Below are positions 18,895 to 28,171 of a DNA stretch of 64,000 nt, piece after piece. Positions within the stretch are counted from its first letter, which is position 1. Each line of letters opens with the position of its first letter. A model generated the notes under the pieces. That model ran no database searches. It was not told where the DNA came from and worked only from the letters and a program-made list of their open reading frames with translations. The translations under genes were made by a program, and so were the position numbers. The stretch comes from an unicellular cyanobacterium SU3 (GTDB lineage: Bacteria; Cyanobacteriota; Cyanobacteriia; Cyanobacteriales; Microcystaceae). The stretch lies in NCBI GenBank assembly GCA_002172675.1, contig NETF01000012.1, positions 37,246 through 101,245 of the forward strand, given 5' to 3'.

Positions 18895-19079
18895 AGACCA
18901 AAATTTATTAATTTATAATTAGTTGAATGAGTTGATGTAAAATAGAATAAAATAAGTAGATATTGCCTAATTTATCAGTCTTTTTTTATTATATAACAGA
19001 GGTTAAAACATTAACTTTTTATAAAAAGAGGAATAAACTCTTGACAAATGAACCAAAGTCAGGTAATAAATAGAGTAAA

Positions 19080-19236
19080 GGAAAGTCAGCCTAGTTTCTT
19101 GCTACCCAAACTGGGAAAGCAAAAAAGCGGGGGAACCAATCGTGGGGCGCATTTCTAGGGGAACGCCAACTAGAAAGGGATAACTCTCAATCCTAGCCCG
19201 TCAGCTAACCTCGTCGGCAATGAGAGAGGACTGAAA
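19080..19236 (+). ncRNA. Cyclic di-AMP riboswitch (ydaO/yuaA type)
   Basis: Conserved ydaO-motif blocks occur in order: an AAAGCGGGGGAACCAAT-like segment near 19124-19140, GGGGCGCAT with GGGGAACGCC (19144-19166), AACTCTC (19182-19188), and the highly diagnostic CCTAGCCCGTCAGCTAACCT (19192-19211), followed by CGTCGGC. These fit the two-fold pseudosymmetric c-di-AMP aptamer; in many bacteria it turns off K+/osmolyte transport and cell-wall genes. A long hairpin (ACTGAA...TTCAGT, about 19230-19275) follows and could be part of the expression platform. Its present downstream gene is a PacL-like ATPase 530 bases away, past an exoD remnant. Confidence 0.88.
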
Positions 19237-19525
19237 AATCAGCATTTTGAGAAAATGCCTTGATTTCATTCAGTGACTCTGAGTTTGACGCTACTTTAAC
19301 TTAGATTGTTGTTTTGAAATTGAGGCTAAAGGTATGAAAATAGCTTAAAAAAAGAAATTAGAAACAAAATATAGACATTTTTTTAGCGATGAATAGCTGA
19401 AACTTATTTTGATAGCTGTTTAGTCGAAAAAATGGACTCAAACCACTAGGGGCAAACTAATGTTCGCCCTTAAAAAATAGGGTTATACTCGCATCTTGCA
19501 CCTTCGATTAAATTAGCTAGTTTAG

Positions 19526-19751
19526 GGAGGCAATTGCTTATGTATGGCCTGGTTAGCGGTGTTACCCATTCCTTTTCACCAACCCCCCACCCACCATCGC
19601 TATTTTAGTCCTGGCAGTGTCCACCCTCGAAAAAGACGGGCTTATTATGTGTATCGGTTATGGCTTAACTCTGCTCAATACCCTATTTTTTGGTTCTTTA
19701 GCCTATCTAACTTGGCAAGCACCCCAATTTTTACCCAAACTCTTTCAATAA
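19526..19751 (+). pseudogene. ExoD (exopolysaccharide synthesis) remnant, truncated and frameshifted
   Basis: Frame 2 reads MAWLAVLPIPF at 19544, then the frame shifts by one near 19577 and continues as TNPPPTIAILVLAVSTLEKDG, later [18 protein letters not shown], ending at TAA 19749-19751. The pattern of a proline-rich turn, a hydrophobic strand, the LEKDGL motif and a second hydrophobic strand matches the C-terminal end of ExoD family proteins. The N-terminal two thirds are missing; a TAG lies at 19523. The immediately upstream bases (CATCTTGCACC at 19492, GCTAGTTTAGG) resemble an end of the repeat at 59722-59880. I infer deletion plus decay. Confidence 0.55.
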
Positions 19752-19770
19752 TTCTCTTAAATCAACTCCC

Positions 19771-22587
19771 ATGACCTTTCCTACCACGTCTACTCCCTTA
19801 TCTCCTGCGTTTCCCGAACTCAGTGACTCATGGCAGGCCCTGTCTGTTGAAGCATCCCTAGAAAAATTACACAGTGATGCTAAAAAAGGGTTAAACCAAG
19901 AACAAATTAAACAACGTCAGCAATATTTCGGACCCAACGAACTCAAAGAAATGGCTGGCCGTTCCCCTTTAAAAATTTTATGGGAACAGTTCACCAATAT
20001 CATGCTGGTGATGTTAATGGCGGTGGCTGTTATTTCTGCTATTTTAGATATCCGCAAAGGAGAATTCCCTAAAGATGCCGTGGCTATCTTCGCTATTGTT
20101 ATTCTCAATGGATTATTAGGCTATTTTCAAGAAAGCCAAGCAGAAAAAGCCCTGGCTGCCCTAAAACGACTCTCCTCTCCCAATGTACGGGTTATTCGTG
20201 GGGGTCAAGTCGAAGAAATTTCGGCCAGGGAACTCGTTCCAGGGGACATAATGTTATTAGAGGCCGGTGTTTCCATTGCAGCGGATGGCCGTTTAATCGA
20301 AAGCCATAACCTACAAATTCGGGAGTCTGCCTTAACCGGAGAAGCAGAAACCGTCAATAAACAAGCTGACAAGGTGTTAGGGAAAACGGTTCCTTTAGGC
20401 GATCGCATTAATCTAGTCTTTCAAGGCACGGAAGTGGTTCAGGGACGGGGAAAAGTGCTAGTCACTCGCACCGGTATGGACACCGAGATCGGTCACATTG
20501 CCATCCTCATCCAAGGGGTAGAAGCAGAAGACACCCCCTTGCAACGCAGAATGTCCCAACTTGGCAACGTTCTAGTAAGTAGTTCTTTGGCATTAGTGGT
20601 CTTAGTAGTATTTGTGGGAGTTTTGCGCTCAGGATGGCAAAATTTTGAGGAATTATTAGAAGTTTCTTTAAGTATGGCTGTAGCGGTGGTTCCTGAAGGG
20701 TTGCCGGCGGTTGTCACTGTCACTTTAGCCATTGGAACCCAGCGCATGGTACGCCGTCACGCTTTAATTCGTAAATTGCCGGCGGTGGAAACATTAGGTT
20801 CGGTGACTACCATTTGTTCTGATAAAACTGGAACCCTAACCCAAAACAAAATGGTGGTTCAAAAGATTCACACCCGAACCCGTACCTACGAAGTAACAGG
20901 GGAAGGATACGCCCCTCAAGGGGATTTTATCGTTGAGGATAGTGACGAATACGAAATTAATCCCGAATTAGAACAGCTTCTACGGGCTTGTGTGTTATGT
21001 AATGATGCTTTGCTACACAAAAAAGCAAAAAACTGGGAAATTTTAGGCGATCCCACCGAAGGGGCGTTATTAACCTTAGCTGGTAAAGGGGGATTATATC
21101 GGGAAGATTTATGGTTAAAGATGCCTCGTATTGCAGAAATTCCCTTTTCTTCTGAACGTAAGCGGATGTCGGTGATAGTGCAGACGTTTCAAGAAAAAGG
21201 AAGAAGTCCCTATGTTATGTATAGCAAGGGTTCTCCAGAAATCATTTTAGAACGATGCACTAAGATTTATGGAAATAATCAAGCCGTTTCTCTTAATAAT
21301 GAACAACGCAGACACATTTTAGCCCAAAACGATCAATGGGCAGCCCAAGGATTACGGGTATTAGGGTTAGGGATCAAACCCCTAGATGAGATTCCTGAAG
21401 ATCACGACTCAGAAACAGCAGAAAATGGGCTGATTTGGTTGGGATTAGTGGCTATGATTGATGCACCGCGAAAAGAAGTTAAACAAGCGGTTTTAAGCTG
21501 TCGTCAGGCCGGTATTCGCCCCGTTATGATTACCGGAGATCATCCCTTAACTGCCCAAGCGATCGCCACTGAGTTAGGTATTGCCCAACCCCATGATCCT
21601 ATTCTCACAGGTCAAGAGTTAGAACGGATGAACTCATTAGAACTAAGAAAAATTGTCTCAGAGGTGAGTGTTTATGCCCGTGTTGCCCCGGAACATAAAT
21701 TGCAAATTGTCCAAGCCCTGCAATACAAAGGGGAGTTTGTAGCCATGACAGGGGACGGGGTAAATGATGCCCCGGCCTTGAAACAGGCCGATATTGGTAT
21801 CGCTATGGGGATCACCGGAACCGATGTTAGCAAAGAGGCCAGCGATGCCATTTTACTGGATGATAACTTTGCCACCATTGTCGCTGCAACCGAAGAGGGA
21901 CGAGTCGTTTACGACAATATTCGTCGCTTCATTAAGTACATTTTAGGCAGCAATATCGGCGAAGTCTTGGTTATTGCGGCAGCCCCCCTTATTGGGTTGG
22001 GTGGGGTTCCCCTATCCCCCTTACAGATCCTTTGGATGAACCTTGTTACCGATGGTTTACCCGCTTTAGCTTTGGCCATGGAACCGGCAGAACCCAATGT
22101 TATGCAGCGTCCTCCTTATAGTCCCCGTGAAAGTATCTTTTCTAGGGGTTTGGGGTTATATATGGTGAGAATTGGGGTTATTTTTGCCATTTTGACCATT
22201 ATTTTAATGGTTTGGGCTTATGATCACGCTCATCAGTCTGGTGATCCTGATCGCTGGAAAACCATGGTATTTACGACTCTATGTTTAGCCCAGATGGGCC
22301 ACGGGTTAGCGGTGCGATCGGATAGTCAGTTAACTATTAAGCTTAATCCTTTTTCTAATCCTTACATTTTAGGGGCAGTCAGTTTAACCACTTGTCTACA
22401 AATTTTGTTGATTTATGTTCTTCCATTACAGCAGTTTTTCGGTACTCATGTTTTGAGTGTTTCTGAGTTGTTAATCTGTTTTGGTTTTAGTGCTTTAATG
22501 TTTGTTTGGATCGAGTTAGAAAAGGTAGTTTCTCGCTGGTTTCTAGGCAAGAAATCCAAGCCTAAATCTAAATTAAAACATATTTAG
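19771..22587 (+). CDS. pacL: P-type Ca2+-ATPase, PacL/SERCA-like (type IIA)
   Basis: 938 residues. The actuator has TGEA (189-192), M4 has [10 protein letters not shown] (about 307), phosphorylation motif [10 protein letters not shown] (Asp351), and later [15 protein letters not shown] and [20 protein letters not shown]. The M6 segment [18 protein letters not shown] keeps the Asn, Thr and Asp of SERCA Ca site II, unlike the other ATPase in this window. It exports or sequesters Ca2+ (or Mn2+) across the membrane. A 128-bp repeat begins six bases after the stop. The c-di-AMP riboswitch upstream on the same strand may control it, but the distance and the broken exoD between them make this uncertain. 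Confidence 0.9.
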   Translation: MTFPTTSTPLSPAFPELSDSWQALSVEASLEKLHSDAKKGLNQEQIKQRQQYFGPNELKEMAGRSPLKILWEQFTNIMLVMLMAVAVISAILDIRKGEFPKDAVAIFAIVILNGLLGYFQESQAEKALAALKRLSSPNVRVIRGGQVEEISARELVPGDIMLLEAGVSIAADGRLIESHNLQIRESALTGEAETVNKQADKVLGKTVPLGDRINLVFQGTEVVQGRGKVLVTRTGMDTEIGHIAILIQGVEAEDTPLQRRMSQLGNVLVSSSLALVVLVVFVGVLRSGWQNFEELLEVSLSMAVAVVPEGLPAVVTVTLAIGTQRMVRRHALIRKLPAVETLGSVTTICSDKTGTLTQNKMVVQKIHTRTRTYEVTGEGYAPQGDFIVEDSDEYEINPELEQLLRACVLCNDALLHKKAKNWEILGDPTEGALLTLAGKGGLYREDLWLKMPRIAEIPFSSERKRMSVIVQTFQEKGRSPYVMYSKGSPEIILERCTKIYGNNQAVSLNNEQRRHILAQNDQWAAQGLRVLGLGIKPLDEIPEDHDSETAENGLIWLGLVAMIDAPRKEVKQAVLSCRQAGIRPVMITGDHPLTAQAIATELGIAQPHDPILTGQELERMNSLELRKIVSEVSVYARVAPEHKLQIVQALQYKGEFVAMTGDGVNDAPALKQADIGIAMGITGTDVSKEASDAILLDDNFATIVAATEEGRVVYDNIRRFIKYILGSNIGEVLVIAAAPLIGLGGVPLSPLQILWMNLVTDGLPALALAMEPAEPNVMQRPPYSPRESIFSRGLGLYMVRIGVIFAILTIILMVWAYDHAHQSGDPDRWKTMVFTTLCLAQMGHGLAVRSDSQLTIKLNPFSNPYILGAVSLTTCLQILLIYVLPLQQFFGTHVLSVSELLICFGFSALMFVWIELEKVVSRWFLGKKSKPKSKLKHI

Positions 22588-22593
22588 ACGAGG

Positions 22594-22721
22594 TAAGCTG
22601 TTGTCTATTTAAACAGGATATTTAAAGGTTTAGTACAAAGGCTGAAACTCTTTCTCCTGCGCTCCCTTTGCTCCCTGCTCCCATGCAGTCTAAACTAGCA
22701 ACTTAAATGATTAACAGCTTA
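22594..22721 (-). mobile_element. 128-bp MITE-like element, copy B (inverted relative to copy A)
   Basis: Starts TAAGCTGTT and ends AACAGCTTA. It is the reverse complement of 16739-16866, with one visible change (CAGGATATT against CAGGGTATT). Only six bases separate it from the ATPase stop codon. Near identity indicates recent movement or gene conversion. Confidence 0.8.
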
Positions 22722-22750
22722 AGTAGGTAGGCAAAAATAAACACAAGTTT

Positions 22751-22808
22751 GTAGTGAGTCCTTTAGGACCTGAAAACGAGTCAGAATGAAAGCTAAAGCC
22801 TTCACTAC
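22751..22808. repeat. Imperfect palindromic repeat
   Basis: GTAGTGAGTCCTTTAG (22751-22766) pairs imperfectly with CTAAAGCCTTCACTAC (22793-22808), with a second small palindrome TCCTTTAGGA inside. It is intergenic and noncoding. Confidence 0.45.
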
Positions 22809-22971
22809 GGACTTTTTTGTTTTATATTTAATTACACCTATCTACTTATAACAATGTAGAAATAGTTAACCCTTGTTTATTTCTCACTCTATTTTCAGTG
22901 AAAAGTTATTTATAGTTTAGGCTCTCTTTTGACATTCTAAATTCTAAATTTTAAATTCTAAGTTCCAAAAT

Positions 22972-24756
22972 ATGCCAATTCTTCTTACTATTTCGATTAT
23001 TATTATTGCTTTAGTTTTCTTCATTTTTGAATGGCTACCTGCTGATTTAACAGCTTTATCAGTCGCTGTTGTTTTAATTTTACTCAAGTTAGTGAGTCCA
23101 GAAGAAGGAATTTCAGGCTTTGCTAATAATGCCACTATTACTGTGATGGCTATGTTTATTTTAAGTGCAGGAATTACTCGCACAGGAGTGATACAAATTG
23201 TTCGAGATTTATTAATGAAATGGGGTGGGAAAAGTGCCAGTCAACAAATTTTAGTGATGGGTTTAATCGTGGGACCCATTAGTGCATTTATTAATAATAC
23301 GGCTGTTGTAGCTATTTTTTTACCTATTGTTGAAGCTTGGTGTAAACAACGGAAAATATCGGTTTCTAAACTATTAATTCCTTTATCTTTTGTCACTATT
23401 TTAGGAGGAATGTTAACTTTAATTGGAACCTCAACTAATCTTTTGGCTAGTGGTGTTTCTAAACAATTAGGTTATGGGGAATTTAGCTTATTTCAGTTTA
23501 CAGGATTAGGAATTATTACTTTTATCATTGGTTTAGTTTATTTAATGATTTTTGCCCCTAAATTACTCCCTGAAAGAATACCAGCCAAAAGTAACTTAAT
23601 GAGTGAAAATTATGACTTAAAAGATTATGTCACAGAGTTGATTATTTTACCTGGTTCAAGTTTAGTCAAACAAACCTTAAGACAAAGTGGAATCCAACGT
23701 AAGTTTGATATTGATGTCTTAGAGTTAATCCATAACGACACCCATTTTGTCCCCCCTTTTGCTGACAAAAAGTTATCCGTTGGAGATATCCTATTAGTCA
23801 GAGGAAGTCGAGAAAGCTTACTACAAATTAAAGATGAAAAAGGAGTCGAAATTTTTGCTGATTTTAAATTTAGTAACCTAGAACAAACTAATCAGGAAAG
23901 TGAGGAAAAAATAGCAGAAGTTTTAGTCTTATCTAATTCTCGTTTAATTGGTTCAACACTAAAAGATTTACGGTTTCGACAAAGATATAATTCCACTGTT
24001 TTAGCGATTCGTAGAGGAGAAGAATTAGTCAGAGAAAGACTCGGTAAAGTTCCTATAAAATTTGGTGATTTATTACTTATACAAGCCCCGAAAGAGAGTT
24101 TTATTGGCTTACAAACTACCAGAGAATTATTAGTTTTAGAAGAAAGAGACTTAGAAACTCTCAGGACTAATAAAGCTTGGATAGCCTTATCTATTATTTT
24201 AGGTGTAATATTGCTCGCAGCTTTTAATATTTTGCCTATATTAGTTAGTAGTTTAATGGGGGTAATTTTGATGGTGGTTACTGGCTGTTTAAAACCAGGA
24301 GAAATTTATGGGGCAGTTCGTTGGGATATTATCTTTTTATTAGCAGGATTGATTCCTTTGGGCATTGCTATGGAAAACTCAGGAACAACTGAATGGTTAG
24401 CTAATTTTTTAGTCAATTTAGGAGGAAATTTATCAGGATATTTAATTTTAACTTGTTTCTATATTGTCACTTCATTAATGACGGAAATTTTGTCTAATAA
24501 TGCTAGTGTTGTTTTGATGATTCCCATCGCTGCTGAAGTCGCAAAAAGCTTAAGTTTAAACCCGATGGCGTTTATTTTTGCTGTCACTTTCGCGGCTTCC
24601 AATAGTTTTTTAACCCCTATTGGCTACCAAACTAATACTATGGTTTATGCACCAGGAGGCTATAAATTTTCAGATTTTGTCAAAATTGGTCTATGGTTAA
24701 ATCTATTATTTATGATAGTAACCCCGTTACTGATTACCTTAATTTATGGATTATAA
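22972..24756 (+). CDS. SLC13/DASS-family permease with two TrkA_C (RCK_C) domains
   Basis: 594 residues. N-terminal membrane half (about 1-200) contains FANNATITVMAMFILSAGI and ISAFINNTAVVAIFLPIV, a Na+-site-like Asn-Asn-Thr motif repeated late in the protein as MTEILSNNASVVLMIPIA; TSTNLLASG is the first and YQTNTMVYAPGGY the second substrate loop. The central cytosolic part (about 215-375) holds two TrkA_C modules (ELIILPGSSLVKQTLRQS and EVLVLSNSRLIGSTLKDLRF). The family carries sulfate, dicarboxylates or similar anions with Na+. RCK_C modules can bind c-di-AMP. It lies 24 bases before the next transporter gene. Confidence 0.85.
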   Translation: MPILLTISIIIIALVFFIFEWLPADLTALSVAVVLILLKLVSPEEGISGFANNATITVMAMFILSAGITRTGVIQIVRDLLMKWGGKSASQQILVMGLIVGPISAFINNTAVVAIFLPIVEAWCKQRKISVSKLLIPLSFVTILGGMLTLIGTSTNLLASGVSKQLGYGEFSLFQFTGLGIITFIIGLVYLMIFAPKLLPERIPAKSNLMSENYDLKDYVTELIILPGSSLVKQTLRQSGIQRKFDIDVLELIHNDTHFVPPFADKKLSVGDILLVRGSRESLLQIKDEKGVEIFADFKFSNLEQTNQESEEKIAEVLVLSNSRLIGSTLKDLRFRQRYNSTVLAIRRGEELVRERLGKVPIKFGDLLLIQAPKESFIGLQTTRELLVLEERDLETLRTNKAWIALSIILGVILLAAFNILPILVSSLMGVILMVVTGCLKPGEIYGAVRWDIIFLLAGLIPLGIAMENSGTTEWLANFLVNLGGNLSGYLILTCFYIVTSLMTEILSNNASVVLMIPIAAEVAKSLSLNPMAFIFAVTFAASNSFLTPIGYQTNTMVYAPGGYKFSDFVKIGLWLNLLFMIVTPLLITLIYGL

Positions 24757-24780
24757 TTAAACAAAAAAGGAGCAATAATT

Positions 24781-26115
24781 ATGTCTTTGCCTGCACTCAT
24801 TTCTATCTCTAGTTTCATCGGTGTAATGTTTGCCATTATGACCGAAAGATTACACATCACTGCCGCTGCTTTTTTGGGGGCTTTAATTCTTGTTTTTGCC
24901 CACATAATGACCCTACAAGAAGCCTTCGATTATATTAGTAAAAGTCATGGAACTTTAGCTCTGTTTTTTGGGGTTATGGTTTTGGTTAGAGCCTTTGAAC
25001 CAACAAAAATATTTGAATATTTAGCGACTCAAATGGTATTAATGGCTAAAGGAAGTGGTAAACTTTTAGTTATAGGAATTATTGGTATTACTACTCCCAT
25101 TTGTGCCGTTTTACCCAATGCCACAACCGTGATGCTTTTAGCCCCATTAATTCCTCCTATTGCCCAAGAAATAGGGGTAGATTTTGTTCCGTTGCTCATT
25201 TTAATGGTGTTTGTTGCTAACAGTGCTGGACTATTAACTTTAGTGGGAGATCCAGCCACTTTTATTGTGGGTGATGCCATCAATTTAAGCTTTACAGATT
25301 ATCTGACTCGACTGAGTTTAGGAGGGGCGATCGCAGTCATGACAATTTTAGTAATGGCCCCTTTTCTCTTTGCTAAAATATGGAACAAAAAATTTACTCA
25401 TTTAGAACAGTTACCCCATCCAAAAATTAATCATCCCAAAGTCTTAATATTCGGGGGATTCATTATTGCTTTTGTCCTCTTATTCTTTGTCATTGGGGAG
25501 TCTTTACCTGCTCCTATTTCTCCTGCATCTGTAGCATTATTTGGGGCGGTATTGGCTCTAATTCTAGCCCACCAAAGTAAAATTGATACGATCAATAATA
25601 TTTTTCGAGATTTAGATTGGAGTACCCTACTCTTTTTTATGTCTACCTTCGTTTTAATTGGTGGGTTACAAAAAACTGGTGTTACTAGCTATTTATCTAA
25701 ATTACTTGCTTTAGTTATTGGTCAAAATATTATGTTAGGGGCATTAGTTCTCTTATTTCTAGTAGGAATTTTATCCAGTGTTATTCCTAATATTCCTCTA
25801 GTTGTGGCTATGGTTCCATTGTTAAAAGAGTATATTGTTAACATCAATTTAGCCAGTCCCGAAATCTTAAATTCTGACTTTTCTGGTCAGTTACCTCCCG
25901 AAGTTTTACCCTTATTTTATGCTATGATGTTTGGAGCAACTTTAGGCGGAAATGGTACATTAGTCGGAGCATCTTCTAATATTGTGGCCGCAGGCGTTTC
26001 CGAACAACATGGTCAACCCATTTCCTTTAAAACCTTTCTTAAATATGGTTTTCCTGTGATGGGAATGCAGTTAGTTATCTCTGCTTTATACGTGGTCATT
26101 TTCTTGTCAAAGTAG
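24781..26115 (+). CDS. IT-superfamily membrane carrier (NhaD/ArsB/SLC13-like)
   Basis: 444 residues with about eleven hydrophobic helices. AVLPNATTVMLLAPLIPPIAQE and VGDPATFIVGDAINLSF form the first inverted-repeat hairpin, and SSVIPNIPLVVAMVPLL plus GGNGTLVGASSNIVAAG the second. This layout is that of ArsB/NhaD/P-protein carriers, probably a Na+/H+ antiporter or anion carrier. AAGGAG precedes the ATG at good spacing. With the upstream SLC13 gene it probably forms a two-gene operon. Confidence 0.82.
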   Translation: MSLPALISISSFIGVMFAIMTERLHITAAAFLGALILVFAHIMTLQEAFDYISKSHGTLALFFGVMVLVRAFEPTKIFEYLATQMVLMAKGSGKLLVIGIIGITTPICAVLPNATTVMLLAPLIPPIAQEIGVDFVPLLILMVFVANSAGLLTLVGDPATFIVGDAINLSFTDYLTRLSLGGAIAVMTILVMAPFLFAKIWNKKFTHLEQLPHPKINHPKVLIFGGFIIAFVLLFFVIGESLPAPISPASVALFGAVLALILAHQSKIDTINNIFRDLDWSTLLFFMSTFVLIGGLQKTGVTSYLSKLLALVIGQNIMLGALVLLFLVGILSSVIPNIPLVVAMVPLLKEYIVNINLASPEILNSDFSGQLPPEVLPLFYAMMFGATLGGNGTLVGASSNIVAAGVSEQHGQPISFKTFLKYGFPVMGMQLVISALYVVIFLSK

Positions 26116-26124
26116 AGTAGAATG

Positions 26125-26150
26125 TAGAGATAATTTATTACGTATCTCTA
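26125..26150 (+). terminator. Weak hairpin after the IT-superfamily carrier
   Basis: TAGAGATA (26125-26132) pairs with TATCTCTA (26143-26150), ten bases after the stop at 26115. The T-run is poor, so the call is tentative. Confidence 0.35.
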
Positions 26151-26181
26151 TATTCGCAAGATAAGAATCACTCTTTTAACT

Positions 26182-26679
26182 ATGTTTCGACCCCAAAAAA
26201 TCGAACCCAAAGAAGGACAAGAATCAGTTTGGGATTATCCCCGGCCTCCCCGTTTAGAACCTTGCAATAAACATATCAAAATTATTTTTAATGGGGTTAC
26301 AATTGTTGATACAAAAAAAGCCTATCGTGTCTTAGAAACCTCCCATCCTCCTTCTTATTATATTCCTCCCGAAGACATCAAAATGGAATACTTACAACCC
26401 ACCGAAAAAAAATCTTTTTGTGAATGGAAAGGGGTAGGACATTATTACACCCTAACTGTTAACAATAAACAAGTGGTTAACGTGGCGTGGTATTATCCCA
26501 ACCCCACCCCAGACTTTGCCGATATTAAAGATTATGTGGCTTTTTATCCCGATCCAATGGATGAATGTTTAGTGGATGGGGAAACCGTAACCCCTCAACC
26601 TGGAAACTTTTATGGAGGGTGGATCACTTCTGATATTGTTGGGCCATTCAAAGGGGAGCCAGGCAGTTGGGGATGGTGA
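26182..26679 (+). CDS. DUF427 domain-containing protein
   Basis: 165 residues, soluble. The DUF427 (NTP_transf_9) core is evident: IFNGVTIVDTKKAYRVLET, SYYIPPEDIKMEYL, FCEWKGVGHYYTL and VAFYPDPMDECLVDGE. The C-terminal GNFYGGWITSDIVGPFKG is typical of the longer cyanobacterial/plant form. The fold is a beta-tent; no reaction is established. A 9-bp perfect inverted repeat (AACTAAAAT/ATTTTAGTT, 26707-26731) follows and may end the transcript. Confidence 0.8.
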   Translation: MFRPQKIEPKEGQESVWDYPRPPRLEPCNKHIKIIFNGVTIVDTKKAYRVLETSHPPSYYIPPEDIKMEYLQPTEKKSFCEWKGVGHYYTLTVNNKQVVNVAWYYPNPTPDFADIKDYVAFYPDPMDECLVDGETVTPQPGNFYGGWITSDIVGPFKGEPGSWGW

Positions 26680-26809
26680 ATACCTTTCATTAGCTCCTTT
26701 AATTTTAACTAAAATGGCCACAATTTTAGTTGATACTAAAAGATTATAGTTTTTAGATTGAATGGTCTGATTATACCAAGATTATGAGTCATAAAATTTC
26801 TATGAAACA

Positions 26810-27988
26810 ATGAATACTGAATTTACTTATAAACTCCTAGAAACTTCTCAAGAAGTCCAACAATTAGGAACAATTCTCGGTCAATGTTTCACAGGGTTTC
26901 AAGAAGATAAATGGGAAAAGTATCACGACAGTATTGGGGTCGATAACTTCCGAATTCTCTGTCAAGATAAAACAGTAATCGGAGGATTGGCCATTTATTT
27001 GATGGGTCAATATTTTGGGGGTCAATCAATTCCGATGGCGGGTATTGCTGCGGTGGGAATTGCCCCAGAATATCGAGGCAAAAAAGCAGCAACGGCTTTA
27101 ATGAGTGAGGTTTTAAAAGAACTTTATGAAAAAAATATACCCCTTTCTACCCTTTATCCTGCAACTCAAAAACTTTATCGTGGAGTAGGTTATGAACAAG
27201 GTGGGGTTCATTGTCAATGGGAAATTCCTTTGAGCAATCTTTCTGTTAATAATCGTGTTTTACCTATCGAAAAAATAGAAAATATCCTACCTAATGATTT
27301 TCAAGAATTATATCAACGACAAGCTAAACGTAATAATGGTTATTTAGACCGTTCTTTGTCCATTTGGAAAAATATTTTTAACAATGATAAAGGAAAAATT
27401 TATGCTTATTTAATTGGAGAAAAAGATAATCGACAAGGTTATTTAATTTATCAGCAAGTTGTGATTAATGGTCAAGTTTATTTAAAAGTTAAAGATTGGT
27501 GTGCTTTAAATTATTTAGCGATGCAACGGTTATGGACTTTAATTGCTGATCATCGTTCTCAAGTTAGTAAATGTCAGTGGCAAGGGTCATTTTATGACTA
27601 CAAAATGCTATTATTACCTGAACAAATTGGCAAAATTATTGATTATGATATTTGGTTTACCAGAATTATTGATGTGGTCAAAGCATTAGAAACGCGTCCT
27701 TATCCTAGTCATATCGAAACGGAATTAGATTTTACTATTAATGATCCTTTGCTCTCTCTAAATTGTTCTAATTTTAAGCTAGAAATATCAGAAGGAAAAG
27801 GAAAAGTAACCAAAGCAGAAACAGCAGATATTCAACTAAATATTCAAAGTTTAGCCTCTTTATACACAGGTTTTTTGACAGCTAAACAATTACATTATTG
27901 TGGAAAATTAGAAGCAAATGAGAGCAATTTAGATAGTTTAGAGCAAGTTTTTGCTTTACCGACTCCTAGTTTACCTGATTTCTTTTAA
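26810..27988 (+). CDS. Eis-like GNAT N-acetyltransferase with C-terminal SCP2-type domain
   Basis: 392 residues. An N-terminal GNAT domain has the acetyl-CoA motif VGIAPEYRGKKAATALM (about 84-100) and a second divergent GNAT lobe (about 150-275). A C-terminal sterol-carrier-like domain (about 295-390) has LDFTINDPLLSLN and ADIQLNIQSLASLYTGF. This is the Eis architecture; Eis enzymes acetylate amines such as aminoglycosides or protein lysines. The physiological substrate is unknown. No RBS is obvious before ATG 26810. Confidence 0.82.
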   Translation: MNTEFTYKLLETSQEVQQLGTILGQCFTGFQEDKWEKYHDSIGVDNFRILCQDKTVIGGLAIYLMGQYFGGQSIPMAGIAAVGIAPEYRGKKAATALMSEVLKELYEKNIPLSTLYPATQKLYRGVGYEQGGVHCQWEIPLSNLSVNNRVLPIEKIENILPNDFQELYQRQAKRNNGYLDRSLSIWKNIFNNDKGKIYAYLIGEKDNRQGYLIYQQVVINGQVYLKVKDWCALNYLAMQRLWTLIADHRSQVSKCQWQGSFYDYKMLLLPEQIGKIIDYDIWFTRIIDVVKALETRPYPSHIETELDFTINDPLLSLNCSNFKLEISEGKGKVTKAETADIQLNIQSLASLYTGFLTAKQLHYCGKLEANESNLDSLEQVFALPTPSLPDFF

Positions 27989-27992
27989 AGTA

Positions 27993-28158
27993 GGGTGAGT
28001 ATTGCCCACCCGACAATAATGTTCTAACTAATTTTTGTAGTGCTATAGAGAGATTGCTTCGGGATATTTTCAGTACAACTCAAAGCTTACTGTTAATATT
28101 ACCCCTCACAATGACGACTTAAGTCTTTAATAATTGTGGTGGGCATTGCCCACCTTAG
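27993..28158. repeat. Repeat-filled intergenic stretch between the GNAT and rtcB genes
   Basis: GGGTGAGTATTGCCCACCC (27993-28011) and GTGGGCATTGCCCAC (28139-28153) flank a fragment at 28045-28117 that starts TAGAGAGATTGCTTCGGG and ends CCCCTCACAATGACGA; it is the same family, inverted, as 46563-46755. GGTGGGCAnTGnCCACC palindromes recur at 40619-40643 and, partly, at 63860-63876. Confidence 0.5.
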
Positions 28159-28171
28159 CTTAGCATTAGAA

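Noticed and set aside
19544..19774. 76-codon ORF as a real small protein
   Set aside because: Its first residues and the other frame together give an ExoD C-terminus, so it is the shifted part of a remnant.
16739..22721. Composite transposon formed by the two 128-bp repeats
   Set aside because: The repeats are noncoding, one sits in a terminator, and the interval holds ordinary housekeeping-type genes without a transposase; independent MITE insertions explain it better.
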